Assembly: GCA_038396585.1 (NCBI GenBank)
Contig: CP121691.1
Location: forward strand, 1,426,001 to 1,490,000
Reading direction: 5' to 3'
Origin: Vallitaleaceae bacterium 9-2
Lineage (GTDB): Bacteria; Bacillota; Clostridia; Lachnospirales; Vallitaleaceae
Length of the DNA: 64,000 bases
The position numbers and the translations under genes are program-made. Positions 1-9,877 of the stretch are shown in pieces. Below the pieces are notes generated by a model. That model was not told where the DNA came from. It saw only the letters and a list, made by a program, of their open reading frames with translations, and did not search any database. Position 1 is the stretch's first letter. Every line of letters starts with the position of its first letter.

Positions 1-1122
1 TATATTGGAATTTTGAGCCTATATATTCTTGTGTTTATTATCGCCGTCATAAAATCTGTAGATTATATTGAATATATTAGTATTGCATGGTCGGATAATC
101 TTTCCGTGTTACGTTTAATGAGTAATTTTTTAATTACTCCCTTAGTCAATATATTTCCAGTCCTTATGATCTTGCTGTTTTATAACTATGAAGACAAGCA
201 TTTAATTATTGATGGATTTATTATGGCTTTGTTGGTTTTGTCACTAGCGATTATTTTTGTATATATTTTTATGGTTCCTTCAAAAATGAATTTTAGTATG
301 ATTCGAGGTCAAATTGGCGTGGTACTTGGATTACATGGAAATGATTTGGCTAATTTTTATATTATGGGATTCCCATTGATTTTGGCCATGTATATAAATT
401 CTAAAAACCGATTTGTTCAATTGACATTTTATCTTTCTTTGTTTGCCATTGCGATTTTATTTTCCAGGACAGCCTATGTGTGCGTGATTCTTACCTTTTT
501 GTCCTATGGAGTGTTGCGTGGGAAGATTGATATAAAGTATTTTTTGACAATTATCGCAGTTGGTATTATGCTGCTTTTTCTACCAGAACAGGTATACGCA
601 CGTTTTTTAACCTTGGTTGCCGGGACCGATATTCAGACATTATCTGCCGGACGATCCGGAGATATTTGGCTACCGCTATGGTGGGAATGGATTCGACATC
701 CTTTAAGTATTAAATTATTTGGGATTGGAAGATATTCTATTGTGGAGTCTTTTGCCTACCGCAATGGATTGATTCTAAATGTAGAGCATCCACATAATAT
801 GTATTTTGAAGTGTTGATGGACAGTGGAATTATTGGACTCATTACGTATGCTTTTGTGTTTGCATATATAAACTTAAACATTTTCTTTTCATTTATCAAG
901 AATCGACTTCCTTTTGACCGAGATATATTACTAGCAGTTCTCATTTCTTTTGTGATGTATTTATTAGCAGGAATGAGTGGACGGACTTTTTTTCCATCAA
1001 CAATTACGATACATGAGTGGACTTTACTTGGACTTGGAATTTTAATTATTCGCTATCAACGTTTTACTGATAATTATGCACATCTAAAAATCGAGGTGTC
1101 AAAAAATGAAAAAACAAATTAA
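1..1122 (+). CDS. O-antigen polymerase/ligase-like membrane protein (Wzy family), 5' partial
   Basis: Polytopic membrane protein with about nine to ten hydrophobic segments. It resembles the Wzy/O-antigen ligase family, which polymerises or transfers lipid-linked repeat units on the outer face of the membrane. The family hallmark is a large extracytoplasmic loop followed by a H-P-H-N-x-Y-x-x-x-L-x-x-x-G-I-I-G-L type motif, seen here as HPHNMYFEVLMDSGIIGL. The frame is open from base 1 (codons tat att gga att ttg) with no start plus RBS visible, so the gene begins upstream of the window. It overlaps the next glycosyltransferase gene by 17 nt, which indicates translational coupling in an EPS operon. 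Polymerase rather than ligase is an inference from the surrounding EPS genes. Confidence 0.8.
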   Translation, partial: YIGILSLYILVFIIAVIKSVDYIEYISIAWSDNLSVLRLMSNFLITPLVNIFPVLMILLFYNYEDKHLIIDGFIMALLVLSLAIIFVYIFMVPSKMNFSMIRGQIGVVLGLHGNDLANFYIMGFPLILAMYINSKNRFVQLTFYLSLFAIAILFSRTAYVCVILTFLSYGVLRGKIDIKYFLTIIAVGIMLLFLPEQVYARFLTLVAGTDIQTLSAGRSGDIWLPLWWEWIRHPLSIKLFGIGRYSIVESFAYRNGLILNVEHPHNMYFEVLMDSGIIGLITYAFVFAYINLNIFFSFIKNRLPFDRDILLAVLISFVMYLLAGMSGRTFFPSTITIHEWTLLGLGILIIRYQRFTDNYAHLKIEVSKNEKTN

Positions 1123-2233
1123 GGTAGGGATATATCTGCCTTCGGCAACTATATTATTTTATCCTAATGAAGGAGCAGAAGTTGCAGGAGGTGCTGAAAT
1201 TAATTGTTATAACTTAGCGCTGGAAATGGCAAAGAGTCCAAATTACAACGTATCCTTTTATGTTATGGATGAAGGTCAAAAAGATAAAGTCTTCGCAGGT
1301 GTTGCAATTAAAAAAATAAGGTTTCTAAATAAACGACAGGGGAAATTAAATAAACTTATTCGCCAATTGGCTTTGATTTTTCAGATATTACTTTTTAAAG
1401 AAGATGTTGTTATTACCACAACGGCAAGTGATCATCTTGGCCTCTTAGTACTGATTCATCAAAAGCTTAAGCGAAAAAAAATAATTTTTCGATTGGCCCA
1501 TGACTACAATTATGATGTTGAACATTATCGCTTTAAAGGATCGCGGTTTTATTGGTTGTATAAGTATGGGTTATTTCATGCAACCGCCTTAGTTGCTCAA
1601 ACCAATGATCAAAAAGAAGCGCTAAATCAACTCGGACGACCAAGCACAATTATAAAAAATGGATTTGAAGTACCTAAAAACATAAAGACTGAAAAAAGTC
1701 TTGACCAAGGATATATTTTATGGGTTGCAAGAGCCCAACCAATGAAGCGGCCAGAGCTTTTTGTGGAGCTGGCAAAAAAAAATCCACAATGGTCATTTTT
1801 AATGATTATGCCAACCAATAACCAACAGGAAAGTATTCGTCTAAAAGATCATATAGTAGAGCAAATATCCGAGCTTTCGAACATAGAATATATTCCCTAT
1901 GTTGAAGCATCAAAAATTCAATCTTTTTTTAATCAGGCACTACTTTTTGTTAATACGTCATCAGCAGAAGGATTTCCAAATACATTTATACAGTCTGGAT
2001 TAGGACATACACCTATATTATCTCTTGGCATCAATCCGGATCGTATGTTTGACAACTACAGTTTAGGGCAATATTGCCATAATGACCTGTCAGTGGCTAA
2101 CCAATTTATTCAGGCTTTTGACCAAGAAAAGATGATTAGAATGGGCCAAGCAAGTTATCGCTATGTTGAAGAAAATCATAGTATTTCTCATGTGTGCCAT
2201 CAATATAAAGCGATTGTGGAGGCGATTATATGA
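1106..2233 (+). CDS. Glycosyltransferase family 4
   Basis: GT-B fold glycosyltransferase of 375 aa that probably adds one sugar to the lipid-linked EPS repeat unit at the cytoplasmic membrane face. The N-terminal acceptor domain has a glycine-rich loop (AGGAEINCYNLA). The C-terminal nucleotide-sugar domain has the ILWVARAQPMKRPELF segment and an EGFPNTFIQS motif. The usual EX7E second Glu is Gln here (E-G-F-P-N-T-F-I-Q), which is a mild deviation. The gene overlaps its upstream neighbour by 17 nt and the following glycosyltransferase by 4 nt, so it sits inside one tightly packed operon. The sugar specificity cannot be read from the sequence. Confidence 0.85.
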   Translation: MKKQIKVGIYLPSATILFYPNEGAEVAGGAEINCYNLALEMAKSPNYNVSFYVMDEGQKDKVFAGVAIKKIRFLNKRQGKLNKLIRQLALIFQILLFKEDVVITTTASDHLGLLVLIHQKLKRKKIIFRLAHDYNYDVEHYRFKGSRFYWLYKYGLFHATALVAQTNDQKEALNQLGRPSTIIKNGFEVPKNIKTEKSLDQGYILWVARAQPMKRPELFVELAKKNPQWSFLMIMPTNNQQESIRLKDHIVEQISELSNIEYIPYVEASKIQSFFNQALLFVNTSSAEGFPNTFIQSGLGHTPILSLGINPDRMFDNYSLGQYCHNDLSVANQFIQAFDQEKMIRMGQASYRYVEENHSISHVCHQYKAIVEAII

Positions 2234-3381
2234 AAAAAATAGCATTAATCATAAGTTCGTTGACAGGCGGAGGCGCAGAACGAGTGGCCATTAATTTGTG
2301 CGAGTATTTTAATGAACAGTATGAGGATAAACTCCAGTGTGACCTTATCGTTTTAAATAATACAGGGGACTATATCTATCATGGTCCAAAACACATAATT
2401 AATAAGAACTATAATGACAAGAATCTTGTGAAAAAAATCTTTTATCATTGGATAGGCTATCGCTGGAAATTAGCCCGGCTAAAGAAAAAACAGGACTATG
2501 ATCAAGTCATTAGTTTTGCATCACTTGCCAATACACTCAATCTTCAAACATATGGCAAAGAGGACACAATTGTATCGGTGCGTAATTACTTATCTTTAAA
2601 TTTAAATGCGCGGCAAAAAGAACAGATTAAACGGCATTATCAAAAAGCCGATAAGATTATTGCTGTATCAAAAGCATGTAAACAAGATTTAGTGGATAAT
2701 TTTTATTTGGATGAGAAAAAGATAGAGGTGATTTATAATCCATATCAAATCCATAAAATTCAACAGGCACAAGCGGCATCTATAGGTGGGGACAGTTTAT
2801 ATTATAAAAAGAAGAAAACAATTATTGCGGTCGGACGTATCTCGCGGCAAAAAGCTTTTTGGCGAATTATTAAAGCCATAGCTTATCTAAAAGAAGATGA
2901 TCCTGAGATTCGACTTCTGATTTTGGGTAAAGAACTAAATGGTCAGGAAATAACACATAAATTGGAGGCATTAATTGATGCCTATCATCTTCATGAACAG
3001 GTGCATTTGTTAGGATTTAAGTCCAACCCATATGCTTATGTATCAAGAGCTGATCTTTATGTCATGTCCTCTTTATACGAAGGATTTCCAAATGGAATGA
3101 CTGAAGCTATGATTTTGGGTAAGCCTATTATAAGTGTGGATTGTTTATCAGGTCCTTCAGAAATACTTCATCAAGGGGAATATGGTATATTGATCCCCCA
3201 ATATGCACAAGATGAACATACCCAGGAGATAACTGAAGGTGATATAAAAATAGCCCAATCCATTCAAAAATTATTACAAGAACCTGAATTGTTGGCACAC
3301 TATGAACAAAAATCAAAACAACGGGGCAATGACTTTCTAATTGACACCATTGCATTACAATGGCTGAATCTGGAGGTATAA
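2230..3381 (+). CDS. Glycosyltransferase family 4
   Basis: 383-aa GT4 enzyme. The N-terminal GGGAERVA loop is typical of the acceptor domain. The C-terminal donor domain has AVGRISRQKAF and the full EX7E motif in YEGFPNGMTEAM. It starts with ATG at 2230, overlapping the preceding gene by 4 nt (ATGA arrangement), and is followed 1 nt later by the heparinase-like gene. It is predicted to be cytoplasmic and membrane-associated, acting in EPS repeat-unit assembly. Donor and linkage are unknown. Confidence 0.88.
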   Translation: MKKIALIISSLTGGGAERVAINLCEYFNEQYEDKLQCDLIVLNNTGDYIYHGPKHIINKNYNDKNLVKKIFYHWIGYRWKLARLKKKQDYDQVISFASLANTLNLQTYGKEDTIVSVRNYLSLNLNARQKEQIKRHYQKADKIIAVSKACKQDLVDNFYLDEKKIEVIYNPYQIHKIQQAQAASIGGDSLYYKKKKTIIAVGRISRQKAFWRIIKAIAYLKEDDPEIRLLILGKELNGQEITHKLEALIDAYHLHEQVHLLGFKSNPYAYVSRADLYVMSSLYEGFPNGMTEAMILGKPIISVDCLSGPSEILHQGEYGILIPQYAQDEHTQEITEGDIKIAQSIQKLLQEPELLAHYEQKSKQRGNDFLIDTIALQWLNLEV

Positions 3382-3382
3382 A

Positions 3383-5260
3383 ATGGGAAAAATACGTTGG
3401 TATCTTCACCGCTTAAAGGCAATGACATATAAAGAAGTTCTTTGGAGGATACAGCTTTTATTTTTGGAGTATGTTGATGGATTTACACGGCAAAATAAGT
3501 CAATACTTGATTCAAAACTTTACAAAAGAAATGGTGACTGCGTTCAACCATGGAAAATCAATCACGAGTTTGTAGATGCTCAATGTGGCGTGACACATCA
3601 GATTTTTCAAACACTCTCAACTAAAAATCAGTCGAGCCATGCCACATTTTATAATAATCAAGAGTGGCCGTTGGTTGCTTCTAGAAAATTACAATATAAA
3701 GGAAATAAAGAATTAGGAGATGCCCGAATTAATTGGGAATATAATCGTCATCACTATTTCCCAATTCTTGTAAAAAATTATTGGATTACAAAAGACAAAG
3801 ATTATATTAACACGCTATCCACAGCTTTTTACGCGTGGGTTGAGGCGAACCCTTTTTTGATGGGGATAAGTTACACAAGTGAGATGGAATTGGCAATTCG
3901 AGCTTTTTCATGGTATATAACGTTAGAATTATTGCCAAAAGAAAGAAAATATCATAAATTAAGGCGCGATTTGTCTCAAGGAATTATGAATCTACTTAAC
4001 CATGTGTCCATGTATCACTCAAGATATTCATCGGCAAATAATCACCTTATTGTTGAGATGGTGGTTCTTGGAATCGTAGGCGTTTCATTTAACCAAGAAG
4101 ACTGGGTTGAACGAAGTGTGGAGAGAATAAGCGAGGCATTAGACATTCAAAATCATGCAGATGGTGTGAACAAAGAACAATCCATTCACTATCAGTTTTT
4201 TATTATGGAGGCTATTGCACTTTTTATACTTCGACTGGAGGCGCAGGGGATGAACTATCCTAAGCAATGGGAAGATCAGCTATATAGGATGTGTGAATAT
4301 AGTGCAAGGTTGATGGATCGTCATGGGAAAGTACAGCATTTAGGAGATCATGATGAAGGAAAACTGTTGGATTTATATGGAAGTGACTTTAATTATGAAG
4401 ACTACGTACTACAGTTATGCAGTTATATTATCCATAAAAAGTACAATGTCTCAACACAGCCCTATGATCAATTAAAATGCTTGTTATCTAAGCGACAACT
4501 GCAGCAAAATTTTGATCATTTTCATCGTAAAAATTCAGTAACATATTCACAAGGTGGACATAGCATTTTAAAGGGGTTGGTTGAAGAAAAAGAAGTGACA
4601 ATAACCTTTGATCATGCGGAACTTGGATTTAATACAATTGCAGCGCATGGACACGCGGATGCATTACATATTACCCTGATGATTGATGGCGAAAAGATAT
4701 TTATTGATCCTGGAACGTATTGCTATCATAGCGATATAACATGGCGTAACTATTTTCGAAAAACAAAGAATCATAATACAGTAACAATTAATCAAGAAAA
4801 TCAATCTGAAATGAAAGGGGCTTTTTTGTGGGGGCGACGCGCAAATACATTGTTACATGAATCCAAGCTCGACATAGATTGCGATATTGTTGTTGCACAA
4901 CACGATGGTTATGCTCCCTTAATACATCAAAGATCACTGAGATATGAAAAACCTCGACAAATCACCATTGAAGATACAATTTATCCGATGCCAGAAAGTA
5001 CGATTGACGCCTATGCATATGAGGCGACTTATGTTTTAGGAAAACAGTGTGAAGTGATTCAAAAAGAAAAAAACCAAATCATTATTCAAGCTGAAAAGAC
5101 ACAGTTAAGGTTATTTACAGGGAATCATACGATTGAGGTTGAACCGATATATTTTTCAGAAAAATATGGCGTTCTGGAAAAAACATTGTGTATAAAACTA
5201 CGAGGTAAAGAAGAACAAAATAAAGCACATATTGTAACTGTTATAGAAATTTGCGAATGA
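3383..5260 (+). CDS. Heparinase II/III family polysaccharide lyase-like protein
   Basis: 625-aa protein with the two-domain layout of the heparinase II/III family. An N-terminal alpha/alpha-toroid includes the conserved SSANNHLIVE segment (around residues 212-221) that holds the family's neutralising Asn. A C-terminal beta-sandwich has the signature AAHGHADALHITL, then IDPGTYCYH and NHNTVTI. The family cleaves uronic-acid-containing polysaccharides (heparin, alginate) by beta-elimination. No signal peptide is visible, which fits the versions found inside EPS gene clusters rather than secreted scavenging enzymes. ATG 3383 follows a GGAGGT site. Its place between glycosyltransferases and a uronate-forming dehydrogenase suggests trimming or editing of a uronate polymer; this is inference. 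Confidence 0.82.
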   Translation: MGKIRWYLHRLKAMTYKEVLWRIQLLFLEYVDGFTRQNKSILDSKLYKRNGDCVQPWKINHEFVDAQCGVTHQIFQTLSTKNQSSHATFYNNQEWPLVASRKLQYKGNKELGDARINWEYNRHHYFPILVKNYWITKDKDYINTLSTAFYAWVEANPFLMGISYTSEMELAIRAFSWYITLELLPKERKYHKLRRDLSQGIMNLLNHVSMYHSRYSSANNHLIVEMVVLGIVGVSFNQEDWVERSVERISEALDIQNHADGVNKEQSIHYQFFIMEAIALFILRLEAQGMNYPKQWEDQLYRMCEYSARLMDRHGKVQHLGDHDEGKLLDLYGSDFNYEDYVLQLCSYIIHKKYNVSTQPYDQLKCLLSKRQLQQNFDHFHRKNSVTYSQGGHSILKGLVEEKEVTITFDHAELGFNTIAAHGHADALHITLMIDGEKIFIDPGTYCYHSDITWRNYFRKTKNHNTVTINQENQSEMKGAFLWGRRANTLLHESKLDIDCDIVVAQHDGYAPLIHQRSLRYEKPRQITIEDTIYPMPESTIDAYAYEATYVLGKQCEVIQKEKNQIIIQAEKTQLRLFTGNHTIEVEPIYFSEKYGVLEKTLCIKLRGKEEQNKAHIVTVIEICE

Positions 5261-5281
5261 GGTAGAGAGGTTGTGACAAAT

Positions 5282-6607
5282 ATGAAAATAAGTATTTTTG
5301 GATTAGGATATGTAGGGTGTGTTAGTGCAGGGTGTCTGGCGGGAATGGGACATACGGTTATTGGCGTGGACCCCAATCCGATTAAAATACGCCAAATTAA
5401 TGAAGGGAAACCCACAATCATCGAAAAAGATATTGAACAATTAATTAAGCAGGCACATGATCATCAGCAGTTATTTGCAACAATTGATGTTGAACAAGCT
5501 GTATTGGATACTGAGATAAGCATTATTTCCGTCGGCACACCAAGTACCAAAAATGGACATTTAAACTTAGAGTATATTTATAATGTGGCGAGAGAAATCG
5601 GTCAAGCCATTAAGAAAAAAGAAGGGTTTCATGTAGTCACGATTCGAAGTACAGTATTACCTGGAACGAACCAAAAGGTAGGCGAAATTATTGAACAAGA
5701 ATCTGGAAAGCAGCGAAATAAAGCGTTTACAGTGGTATCAAATCCGGAATTTTTAAGGGAAGGGACTGCAGTTCATGATTATTACAACCCTCCATTAACA
5801 CTTGTTGGAACCGATCATGAACTAGGCAAGAAAAAAATGGAAGAATTGTATAAAAAAATCCCGGGTGAAAAAGTATTTACGGATATTGAAGTTGCAGAAT
5901 TAATGAAGTATGTGAACAATACCTATCATGCGCTCAAAATTGTCTTTGGTAATGAGGTTGGAAATATATGTAAAGCGTTAAATATTGATAGCCATAAAGT
6001 CATGGAAATCTTTTGTATGGATAAACAATTAAATATTTCGCCGTACTACTTTAAGCCTGGATTTGCCTATGGAGGTTCATGCCTTCCAAAGGATTCCAAA
6101 GCATTAAAAACTCTAGCTTCAGAACTTTTTGTCAATACACCGGTGATTAATAATATTCACCAAAGTAATGAAATTCAAAAAGAGAATGCGTTAGAGATTA
6201 TTATGAGTAAGAAAAAACATAAAATCGGTATTTTAGGTTTGAGCTTTAAGGCTGGAACGGATGATTTGAGAAATAGTCCAATTGTAGATGTGGTGGAACG
6301 GTTGCTTGGAAAAGGATATGCCCTTGCCATTTATGATAAGCATGTAAAGCTATCCGAACTTACAGGGACAAATAAAGAATATATTGAATCGAAGATACCG
6401 CACTTACAACGATTTATAACCAACGACCTTGATCAAGTCATGCAAGAATCAGAAGTTATTGTTGTCACGAATAAGGAACGAGAGTTTGAACAACTGCTTG
6501 ATAATTATCCGAATAAAATCATTATCGATTTAGTTAGGATGTGGAAGACAGTGGATTATGAAGGAGACTATGAAGGCCTATGTTGGGGGAATGTGAATGA
6601 AAAATAA
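5282..6607 (+). CDS. GDP-mannose 6-dehydrogenase-like (AlgD type) nucleotide-sugar dehydrogenase
   Basis: NAD-dependent four-electron dehydrogenase that converts a nucleotide hexose to the uronate. The N-terminal Rossmann motif is FGLGYVG. The catalytic Cys is in GGSCLPKD at about residue 267, close to Cys268 of Pseudomonas AlgD. The C-terminal LSFKAGTDDLR and TNKEYIESKIPH segments, and the overall pattern, look closer to AlgD (GDP-mannose) than to UDP-glucose dehydrogenases. A GTG at 5273 lies only 2 nt after the GAGAGG site, so ATG 5282 (11 nt spacing) is preferred. The gene overlaps the next glycosyltransferase by 11 nt. GDP-mannose as substrate is inferred from similarity; a UDP-sugar cannot be excluded. 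Confidence 0.82.
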   Translation: MKISIFGLGYVGCVSAGCLAGMGHTVIGVDPNPIKIRQINEGKPTIIEKDIEQLIKQAHDHQQLFATIDVEQAVLDTEISIISVGTPSTKNGHLNLEYIYNVAREIGQAIKKKEGFHVVTIRSTVLPGTNQKVGEIIEQESGKQRNKAFTVVSNPEFLREGTAVHDYYNPPLTLVGTDHELGKKKMEELYKKIPGEKVFTDIEVAELMKYVNNTYHALKIVFGNEVGNICKALNIDSHKVMEIFCMDKQLNISPYYFKPGFAYGGSCLPKDSKALKTLASELFVNTPVINNIHQSNEIQKENALEIIMSKKKHKIGILGLSFKAGTDDLRNSPIVDVVERLLGKGYALAIYDKHVKLSELTGTNKEYIESKIPHLQRFITNDLDQVMQESEVIVVTNKEREFEQLLDNYPNKIIIDLVRMWKTVDYEGDYEGLCWGNVNEK

Positions 6608-7601
6608 AAGTATCGTCGTCTCGCGCTCAGATGCCGATTGGATTAAGCACTTTAAAATGACAGGAGACATCGACTATGTTCAAGTCCACAGAGATAAGCA
6701 GCAATCATCTCTTGTAGGTAAAATGGAGAATTTTTTAGGTGCCTACCATTTTATCAAATACTTGATTAGTCATCGGAAGATGATTAATCAATATCAAAGT
6801 TTGATTGTGACCGGAAATAATGTTGCGTTAGCAGCACTTCTCTTAAGAAAACTAGGGATATTAAAAAATCCTAAAGTTGTATGGTGGGGATTCTTTTTGC
6901 ATAGTCGTGCCTCAATTAATTTATATAGAACTTTACGTGTTTTCTTTGAGTCAAAGCATGTCGTGTATATTTTATTTTCTTACTTTGAAGAAAGCTTGTA
7001 TAAGAATGTGTTTGGAAAAAATACGACTACATTTATTTTACCCTATGGTATTTGGAATGAAACAATAAGCATATCTATGGAAGAACAAGCCTATTATTTT
7101 TCGGGAGGCTATAGTAACAGAGATTATCTTCCTTTGATTGAAGCGTTTCGAGGAACAACTTTTGAATTGGTCATCATTGCTTCAAAACTAAATGTTGAGT
7201 TAGATACCATTGAGATTCCTAATAATGTCAAGATACTTAAGGATGTTGACAAAGATACATTTCACAACTATATGGATAAGGCGGCAGGGGTCATTATTCC
7301 TCTAAAAAATGACCTAGGCTCGTCAGGGCAGATGGTTACATTAAATGCTATGGCAAGAGGTAAGCTCATTATCATTAATGACAATTCAATAATGAAAGAG
7401 TATATTATTCACAATGAGAGCGGGTTTGTCGTTCAACATATAGAAAGCGATTTGATCCCACTACTAAAAAAAATAAATAAAAATCCAATAGATAAAAAGA
7501 GAATTCAAGAGAATGTTCGCCAACGATACATAGATCTGTATTCCAAAAAACCATGTATTGAGAATACAGCGACAATATTAAAGGCTATAAACAAAACTTG
7601 A
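6597..7601 (+). CDS. Glycosyltransferase (GT-B, family not certain)
   Basis: 334-aa probable glycosyltransferase. The C-terminal half has a GT4-like donor-site region (GSSGQMVTLNAMARGKLIIIND, then EYIIHNESGFVV), as in GT4/GT1-like enzymes of EPS clusters. The usual EX7E first Glu is replaced in the LGSSGQMVTLNAM stretch. The start ATG lies inside the 3' end of the AlgD-like gene (11-nt overlap), so translation is probably coupled. It is likely to add a sugar to the EPS repeat unit. Specificity cannot be deduced. Confidence 0.7.
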   Translation: MKNKSIVVSRSDADWIKHFKMTGDIDYVQVHRDKQQSSLVGKMENFLGAYHFIKYLISHRKMINQYQSLIVTGNNVALAALLLRKLGILKNPKVVWWGFFLHSRASINLYRTLRVFFESKHVVYILFSYFEESLYKNVFGKNTTTFILPYGIWNETISISMEEQAYYFSGGYSNRDYLPLIEAFRGTTFELVIIASKLNVELDTIEIPNNVKILKDVDKDTFHNYMDKAAGVIIPLKNDLGSSGQMVTLNAMARGKLIIINDNSIMKEYIIHNESGFVVQHIESDLIPLLKKINKNPIDKKRIQENVRQRYIDLYSKKPCIENTATILKAINKT

Positions 7602-7622
7602 TGGTATGAGGAGGCAGAGTGG

Positions 7623-8816
7623 ATGAATAAAAAAATATTAATTATTGTAGAGAACTTACCAGTACCCTTTGATACACGGGTTTGGCAGGAAGCGACCACA
7701 TTAGTCAAAGAAGGGTATGAAGTCAGTGTAATATGCCCTACAGGTAAAGGATTTATGGATTTGTATGAACAAAAAGAAGGTGTACACATATATCGACACC
7801 ATTTACCGGAAGAGGGAAATGGGTTTTGGGGGTACCTTAAAGAATATTATATAGCGCTTCGAGAAGAGACAAAACTTGCAAAACGCATCTATAAAGAAAG
7901 AGGATTCGACGTTATTCATGGCTGTAACCCACCGGACAACATTTTTCTTATTGCAAGAAAGTTTAAAAAATATGGAGTACAATATATTTTTGATCATCAT
8001 GACATTTGTCCGGAGCTATATATTGCAAAGTTTGGGAAAAAGGGACTGCTGTATTGGTCACAAATCTTTTTTGAACGTATGACCTATAAGTATTCAGCTA
8101 TGGCATTTGTAACCAATGAGTCTTATAAGAAGATTGCTATTGAGCGTAATCATATGCAGCCTAAAGATGTTTTTGTTCTGCGTAGCGGACCTAAGACGGA
8201 ACGTTTAACGCTTAGACCGTCAAAAGTAGAGATAAAGCATGGAAAAAAATATATGGTTGGATATGTAGGTGTTATTGGAAAACAAGAAGGCATGGATTAT
8301 TTAGTTGACGCAGTCATGTATATTGTAAATACATGTCAACGCAAGGACATTTTTTTTGGAATTTGTGGTGGGGGACCTTATCTAGAAACAATAAAAAATC
8401 GGGTGCAAGACCTTGGATTATCGGAATATATTGAATTTACAGGGCGTGTATCGGATGACAAATTATTAGATTATCTAAATACCGCGGATTTATGTGTTAA
8501 TCCTGATGAATATAATGAAATGAATGATCGATCAACCATGAATAAGGTTTTAGAATACATGGCGCTAGCAAAGCCAATTGTCCAGTTTGATTTGACAGAA
8601 GGCAGATACTCAGCAAAAGATGCTTCATTATATGCCAAACCAAATGATGCAATAGATTTAGGAGATAAAATTCTTGAGCTACTTGAAGATGAAGGACGAA
8701 GAAAAGCGATGGGGGAAAGTGGATATCAACGTGTCCAAAATGAACTGAGTTGGAATCACACAAGTAAAGCGTTAATTGCAGGATATGAATATTATTTTGA
8801 GCAAAAGGCTAGGTGA
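7623..8816 (+). CDS. Glycosyltransferase family 4 (WecG/WbnK-like)
   Basis: 397-aa GT4 enzyme beginning with the characteristic ENLPVPFDTRVWQEA segment and containing FDHHDICPELY, both typical of a GT4 subgroup common in capsule and EPS clusters. The donor domain carries GVIGKQEGMDYLVDAV, CGGGPYLETIK and MNKVLEYMALAKPIVQFD. ATG 7623 follows an AGGAGGCAG site at good spacing. It is the fourth glycosyltransferase of the operon and ends just before the next one. The sugar transferred is unknown. Confidence 0.86.
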   Translation: MNKKILIIVENLPVPFDTRVWQEATTLVKEGYEVSVICPTGKGFMDLYEQKEGVHIYRHHLPEEGNGFWGYLKEYYIALREETKLAKRIYKERGFDVIHGCNPPDNIFLIARKFKKYGVQYIFDHHDICPELYIAKFGKKGLLYWSQIFFERMTYKYSAMAFVTNESYKKIAIERNHMQPKDVFVLRSGPKTERLTLRPSKVEIKHGKKYMVGYVGVIGKQEGMDYLVDAVMYIVNTCQRKDIFFGICGGGPYLETIKNRVQDLGLSEYIEFTGRVSDDKLLDYLNTADLCVNPDEYNEMNDRSTMNKVLEYMALAKPIVQFDLTEGRYSAKDASLYAKPNDAIDLGDKILELLEDEGRRKAMGESGYQRVQNELSWNHTSKALIAGYEYYFEQKAR

Positions 8817-8820
8817 TTAT

Positions 8821-9846
8821 ATGAAAATTCTCATGTTTGGACCAGGTAGAAAAGTTAAAGGTGGAATCTCAACAGTTGTTAATCTATATTATAGTATGTG
8901 GGATTTTGATAGATTTACACTTAAATATATATCTACGATGGAAGATGGTTCAACTATAAAAAAACTTGGTGTTTTTATCAAGGCTATTTTACAGGCAATA
9001 ATATATATGCCATCGTATGATCTTATTCATTTGCACATGGCATCAAATAATAGTTTTAATCGAAAGCGTTATCTATATAAAATCGCAAAAATATTTAAGA
9101 AAAAAGTAATTATTCATCTTCATGGAGCTGAATTTATGCAGTTTTATCATCTCGCAAAGCCGATCAAACAAGAACAGATTCGCAATGTTTTTGATGGAGC
9201 GGATGGAATTATAGCTCTTTCAGATCAATGGAAAACTAACATTAAAACATTTACGTCAACTCCGATTGAAGTAATATATAACGCTGTTCCCATCCCACAA
9301 GATATTCAACCAAAAACTAACAAGAATATATGTTTTTTGGGACGTATAGGTGAACGAAAAGGCATCTTTGATTTATTGGATGTTATTCAACGGTTAAATA
9401 AAGAAGTAAAAGACTTTCAAGTGTATATCGGCGGCGATGGTGAGATTGAACGCTTACGTACATACATTCAAAACAATAAGCTTTCTAACGTACATTATGT
9501 TGGATGGATTGGTGGCAAGGATAAGGAAAAGCTTTTAAGAGAGTGTGCTCTATTTGCACTGCCTTCAAGTAATGAAGGACTTCCGATGGCTTTACTTGAA
9601 GCCATGTCCTATGGTTGTATTCCAATTTCTACTTATGTAGGTGGCATTCCTGAAGTCATAGAAGATGGAAAAAATGGTTTTCTTATGGAACCTAAAGACC
9701 AAGAAAAATTATACGCTATTTTAAAGGATATTATGAATAATCAATATGATTTGCCAATGATGCGTAAAGAGGTTAGACTATGTATAGAGGCAAAATATAG
9801 TTTAGAGCAGTCAATAAAAAAACTATATGATTTTTACCAGCAATGA
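8821..9846 (+). CDS. Glycosyltransferase family 4
   Basis: 341-aa GT4 enzyme. It has the N-terminal acceptor loop VKGGISTVV, then IHLHMASNNSF and VIIHLHGAEFM, and a donor domain with FLGRIGERKGIFDLL and the EX7E motif in SNEGLPMALLEAMSYG. An upstream in-frame ATG at 8776 would overlap the previous gene by 41 nt. ATG 8821, preceded by AGGTGA at proper spacing and starting MKILMFGPG, is the better start. It is the last glycosyltransferase before the pectate-lyase genes. Confidence 0.86.
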   Translation: MKILMFGPGRKVKGGISTVVNLYYSMWDFDRFTLKYISTMEDGSTIKKLGVFIKAILQAIIYMPSYDLIHLHMASNNSFNRKRYLYKIAKIFKKKVIIHLHGAEFMQFYHLAKPIKQEQIRNVFDGADGIIALSDQWKTNIKTFTSTPIEVIYNAVPIPQDIQPKTNKNICFLGRIGERKGIFDLLDVIQRLNKEVKDFQVYIGGDGEIERLRTYIQNNKLSNVHYVGWIGGKDKEKLLRECALFALPSSNEGLPMALLEAMSYGCIPISTYVGGIPEVIEDGKNGFLMEPKDQEKLYAILKDIMNNQYDLPMMRKEVRLCIEAKYSLEQSIKKLYDFYQQ

Positions 9847-9877
9847 TGTTAAGAGTGATTTAGGAGTCGAATAAGAA

